Below, piece by piece: positions 61,322 through 64,000 of a DNA stretch of 64,000 bases. Source of the stretch: Dysgonamonadaceae bacterium (GTDB taxonomy: Bacteria; Bacteroidota; Bacteroidia; Bacteroidales; Dysgonomonadaceae); contig JAIRUA010000007.1 in assembly GCA_031254645.1 (NCBI GenBank), positions 248,001 through 312,000 of the forward strand, read 5' to 3'. A program made the translations under genes and the position numbers. The notes below the pieces were generated by a model, which searched no databases, had not been told where the DNA came from, and was given only the letters and a program-made list of their open reading frames with translations. The first letter of the stretch is position 1. Each line of letters opens with the position of its first letter.

Positions 61322-61475
61322 AAAAGCTGTGATACAAATAACATACAAATGTGATACTTTATATAACACTTATATAACAGTTGTATAACAAATTTCGAAT
61401 TTGTTGTGTCTTTATGAATTGGAAATAAGATTATATTAGCACATTGACAAATTAGCATATTAGCAAATTATTTGC
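61322..61475. repeat. Spacer rich in GATAC/TTATATAAC words
   Basis: The spacer between the exporter and ccsBA contains tandem-like words (ATACAAATAACATACAAATG, TTATATAACACTTATATAAC) and AATTCGAAATTTGT/ACAAATTTCGAATTTGTT palindromes. There is no gene in it. Confidence 0.55.
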
Positions 61476-61483
61476 TACATTTG
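61476..61483 (+). promoter_or_regulatory. -7 promoter box (TACATTTG) of ccsBA
   Basis: TACATTTG matches TAnnTTTG, 25 bases before the ATG at 61508, so transcription would start near 61490. The upstream in-frame TTG at 61472 would be outside the mRNA. Confidence 0.5.
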
Positions 61484-61507
61484 TACACGCAATTCAAAAA
61501 TCACTTT

Positions 61508-63940
61508 ATGCGATCAATCATACACTTTCTTTCGTCGTATTTCGCTACCATTTTTTTACTGATAATCTATGCAATAGGTTTAGCATCCGCCACATTTATT
61601 GAAAAATATCACGGTACAGAAATGGCGAAAATATTGGTTTATTACTCGCCTGTTTTCATTTTCCTGCAATTTTCGTTGGTAGTCAATTTTGTTTTGATTC
61701 TTATCAAACGGAATTATATCGGACGGAAAAAATGGGCATTTATTGTGATTCATACAGCGTTTGTGATTATTCTTGTTGGCGCAATGACAACGCACGTTTT
61801 CGGACGCGAAGGACAAGTACACATTCGCGAGGGCGAAAAAACCAACCAAATGATGATTCATTCTTCCAAAGGAATGTTTGTAGAAGAATTACCTTTTTGG
61901 CTTGAATTAGTGCAATTTAGATTAATTCGCTATCCCGGATCATCGAGTCCGGCAGCATTTGAAAGTGATTTGCGAATACATATCGATGGCGAAGTACGCG
62001 ACTTCAAAATATTTATGAACAATGTGTTGGATTTGAAAGGCTACCGCTTTTTCCAAGCGTCATATGACGAAGATGAGATGGGAACAATCCTTTCTGTAAA
62101 CAAAGATGTGGCAGGGCGAACGATTACGTATATTGGTTATACGCTGTTGATTATCGGATTTGTGATGATGTTTTTTGTTCGCAATTCCCGTTATCGACAT
62201 TTGTCAAGGCAATTGAGTGAATTGCGCCAAAAGATGAAAACCGTTTCGGCAATTATTCTATTTTCGATTGTATCATTATCGGTTTTCGGACAATCCACAT
62301 CAACGGAAAATGCTGTACGACAGAATGTCGTCAGCACAGAACACGCAGCAAAGTTCGGAGCGTTACCCATACAATGGCGCGGACGAACAATGCCAATGAA
62401 CACATTTTCTTCCGAAATTCTTCGAAAAGTGCACCGAGCAGAAACTTTTGGTGAACTCAATTCAGACCAATTCCTGTTGAGTTTCTTCGCAATGCCGCAA
62501 ATGTGGACGCAGGTGCCACTCATTGCTATTCCCAACAAAGAAATCATTCGCCGGTATAACCTGCCTAAAAACCACAGCGCATACATTCATTTTTTCGATG
62601 CAAACGGACATTATCGTTTTTTAGACGAAATACAACGCATTCACACTAAACCCGCTAACGAACGAACAGCGTATGAAAAAGAGTTGATTCGGATTGATGA
62701 ACGTGTCAATATTATTCACCTGCTGTTGAATAATGAAATGCCCGGAATTTTCCCAAATTCTGCCAATCCTTCTCACGATTGGCACGCGCCCGGTAACGAT
62801 TTATCCGACTTTCGAACGGAAGATTCGCTTTTCATCACACGCACTTTTACGTGGTATTTCAACGAAGTGCAGCACGCGCTACGAAACGGAAATTGGAGCA
62901 ATGCAGATAATGTTTTGAACCTCATAAAAACGTATCAATTAGAGAATTGCGATGCAAATTTAATCGATATCAATAAAATTCAAGCCGAATTTCTATACAA
63001 TCAAATCAGATTTCCTGCACGTAGCAAAGTCGCCTATTTTATCTTGGGCGGATTGTTGCTTTTGGTGACATTTGCACGCTTATTGCGAGAACGAAAATGG
63101 CTTCAATATCTGTCATTCGTGCTTGTTGTGGGCATTATTCTCGTGTTACTTTTCCACGCTTTCGGAATGGGAATGCGGTCATACATTTCGGGACATTCGC
63201 CGTGGTCAAATTCTTACGAAACAATGATTTATGTGGGCTGGGTAACGGTATTTGCCGGACTTATTTTCGGACGAAAAAATATGCTGATGCTCGCGCTCGG
63301 CACACTTTTTGGCGGTGTTATTTTGTTTGTTTCCACGCTCAATTGGATGGATCCACAAATTAGCACACTGGTGCCTGTGTTGCGATCGCCTTGGTTGATG
63401 TGGCATGTATCGGTGAATGTGGCGGCGTATGGATTTTTCGGAATCAGTTTCTTGCTGGGCATCGTGAATATGATAATGATGACGTTTCCGAAAAACAATT
63501 TGCTCGTTCAGTATCGCATTAAAGAACTGACAATCATTAACAATATGTCGTTGCTTGTTGGTCTTGCTTTGATGACAATCGGCGCATTTCTCGGCGCTAT
63601 TTGGGCAAACGAATCGTGGGGGCGTTATTGGGGTTGGGATCCGAAGGAGACGTGGGCGCTCATTACGATGGTGCTTTATACGATTGTTACGCATTTGTAT
63701 TTAATGAAAAACCGGAATAGCGATTGGTTGTTTAATTTATTGTCGTCGTTGGCTTTTTCGAGCGTGTTAATGACTTATTTTGGTGTGAATTATCTGTTGA
63801 GCGGAATGCATTCGTACGGAAGTACGGCAGGAAATATAATGACGATTATGTTGTACATCTTGATAATGTTCTTGGCGGTTGGTTTGTTAGGGGTTGTTTC
63901 GTATGTAAAAGTGCGAAAATGTGAAAGGATAAAAACCTAA
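61508..63940 (+). CDS. ccsBA: Fused cytochrome c biogenesis protein CcsBA (System II haem export/ligation)
   Basis: The 810-residue protein has an N-terminal ResB/CcsB part with four helices (YFATIFLLIIYAIGLASATF, FIVIHTAFVIILVGAMTTHV), a large periplasmic region, and a C-terminal CcsA part with eight or so helices. The latter has the haem-binding WWD-type motif WGRYWGWDPKETWALIT and the conserved His-containing loop SPWSNSYETMIYVGW and RSPWLMWHVSVNV. It exports haem and attaches it to CXXCH cytochromes. The fused form is typical for Bacteroidetes and epsilon-proteobacteria. No cytochrome gene is next to it. Confidence 0.92.
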   Translation: MRSIIHFLSSYFATIFLLIIYAIGLASATFIEKYHGTEMAKILVYYSPVFIFLQFSLVVNFVLILIKRNYIGRKKWAFIVIHTAFVIILVGAMTTHVFGREGQVHIREGEKTNQMMIHSSKGMFVEELPFWLELVQFRLIRYPGSSSPAAFESDLRIHIDGEVRDFKIFMNNVLDLKGYRFFQASYDEDEMGTILSVNKDVAGRTITYIGYTLLIIGFVMMFFVRNSRYRHLSRQLSELRQKMKTVSAIILFSIVSLSVFGQSTSTENAVRQNVVSTEHAAKFGALPIQWRGRTMPMNTFSSEILRKVHRAETFGELNSDQFLLSFFAMPQMWTQVPLIAIPNKEIIRRYNLPKNHSAYIHFFDANGHYRFLDEIQRIHTKPANERTAYEKELIRIDERVNIIHLLLNNEMPGIFPNSANPSHDWHAPGNDLSDFRTEDSLFITRTFTWYFNEVQHALRNGNWSNADNVLNLIKTYQLENCDANLIDINKIQAEFLYNQIRFPARSKVAYFILGGLLLLVTFARLLRERKWLQYLSFVLVVGIILVLLFHAFGMGMRSYISGHSPWSNSYETMIYVGWVTVFAGLIFGRKNMLMLALGTLFGGVILFVSTLNWMDPQISTLVPVLRSPWLMWHVSVNVAAYGFFGISFLLGIVNMIMMTFPKNNLLVQYRIKELTIINNMSLLVGLALMTIGAFLGAIWANESWGRYWGWDPKETWALITMVLYTIVTHLYLMKNRNSDWLFNLLSSLAFSSVLMTYFGVNYLLSGMHSYGSTAGNIMTIMLYILIMFLAVGLLGVVSYVKVRKCERIKT

Positions 63941-64000
63941 GGTTTGGATAAGAAAAATGATACTCTTTTGATAGTCTGCTGTTCTGTCTCTAACCCCTCC

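Noticed and set aside
61472-61507. TTG start giving 12 extra residues on CcsBA
   Set aside because: A promoter -7 box lies at 61476-61483, so the mRNA would begin after this codon; ATG at 61508 is used.

Overview
The window comes from an AT-rich member of the Bacteroidetes, most likely order Bacteroidales. The evidence is Bacteroides-type promoters (TTTG, about 19 bases, TAnnTTTG), the Bacteroidetes form of a type VI secretion system, serine-type sulfatases, a TonB receptor/PnuT thiamin uptake operon under a TPP riboswitch, and double-glycine peptide precursors. I cannot name a genus. No rRNA, tRNA or CRISPR array was seen.

Region 1 (1-7171, minus strand) is a tight seven-gene operon. In transcription order it encodes a ubiquitin-like protein, an E2-like (UBC-fold) protein, two exported proteins, a membrane coiled-coil protein, a membrane protein with a cytosolic JAB/JAMM isopeptidase domain, and a vWA lipoprotein cut by the window edge. 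No E1 is present. This is the strongest candidate for a poorly described system: a Ubl conjugation/deconjugation module tied to inner-membrane proteins with periplasmic domains.

Region 2 (7375-28750, minus strand) is a T6SS locus: clpV, tssB, tssC, hcp, a MORN-repeat protein, tssE, a second hcp, VgrG and a PAAR-like tip protein. Two peptidoglycan-degrading effector candidates (GH19-like and LAS-metallopeptidase-like) follow, with a DUF4123 chaperone and lipoprotein or exported immunity candidates. A possible membrane-active effector module lies behind the second hcp. TssF/G/K and the Bacteroidetes TssN-R genes are not in the window.

Region 3 (28840-41119) is mostly housekeeping: ppk1, two tandem sulfatases, a btuF-cobO-btuC-btuD cobalamin operon, a TPR protein with a broken signal peptide, a Crp/Fnr regulator, a beta-helix protein and a YitT-family protein.

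Region 4 (41148-46540, minus strand) holds a leucyl-tRNA synthetase gene split in two by a cassette containing an Mrr-type endonuclease, a decayed rhuM and a membrane protein. The two leuS pieces together add up to a full-length enzyme.

Region 5 (46606-53361) has a DUF1080 protein, rplU-rpmA with a clear promoter and terminator, a methyltransferase, and the TPP-riboswitch-controlled thiamin uptake operon.

Region 6 (53417-56720) is an accessory stretch: a Fic protein flanked by a duplicated 3' end of pnuT, a DUF1016 nuclease and a Xre-type regulator with a palindromic operator.

Region 7 (56754-61321) is a double-glycine peptide (bacteriocin-like) locus: two small precursors ending in a terminator, then a CPBP-family membrane protein, an HlyD-like adaptor and a C39-peptidase ABC exporter. 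Region 8 is ccsBA for cytochrome c biogenesis.

Many intergenic spacers are made of short words repeated in direct and inverted orientation, starting at a stop codon and running to the next start.
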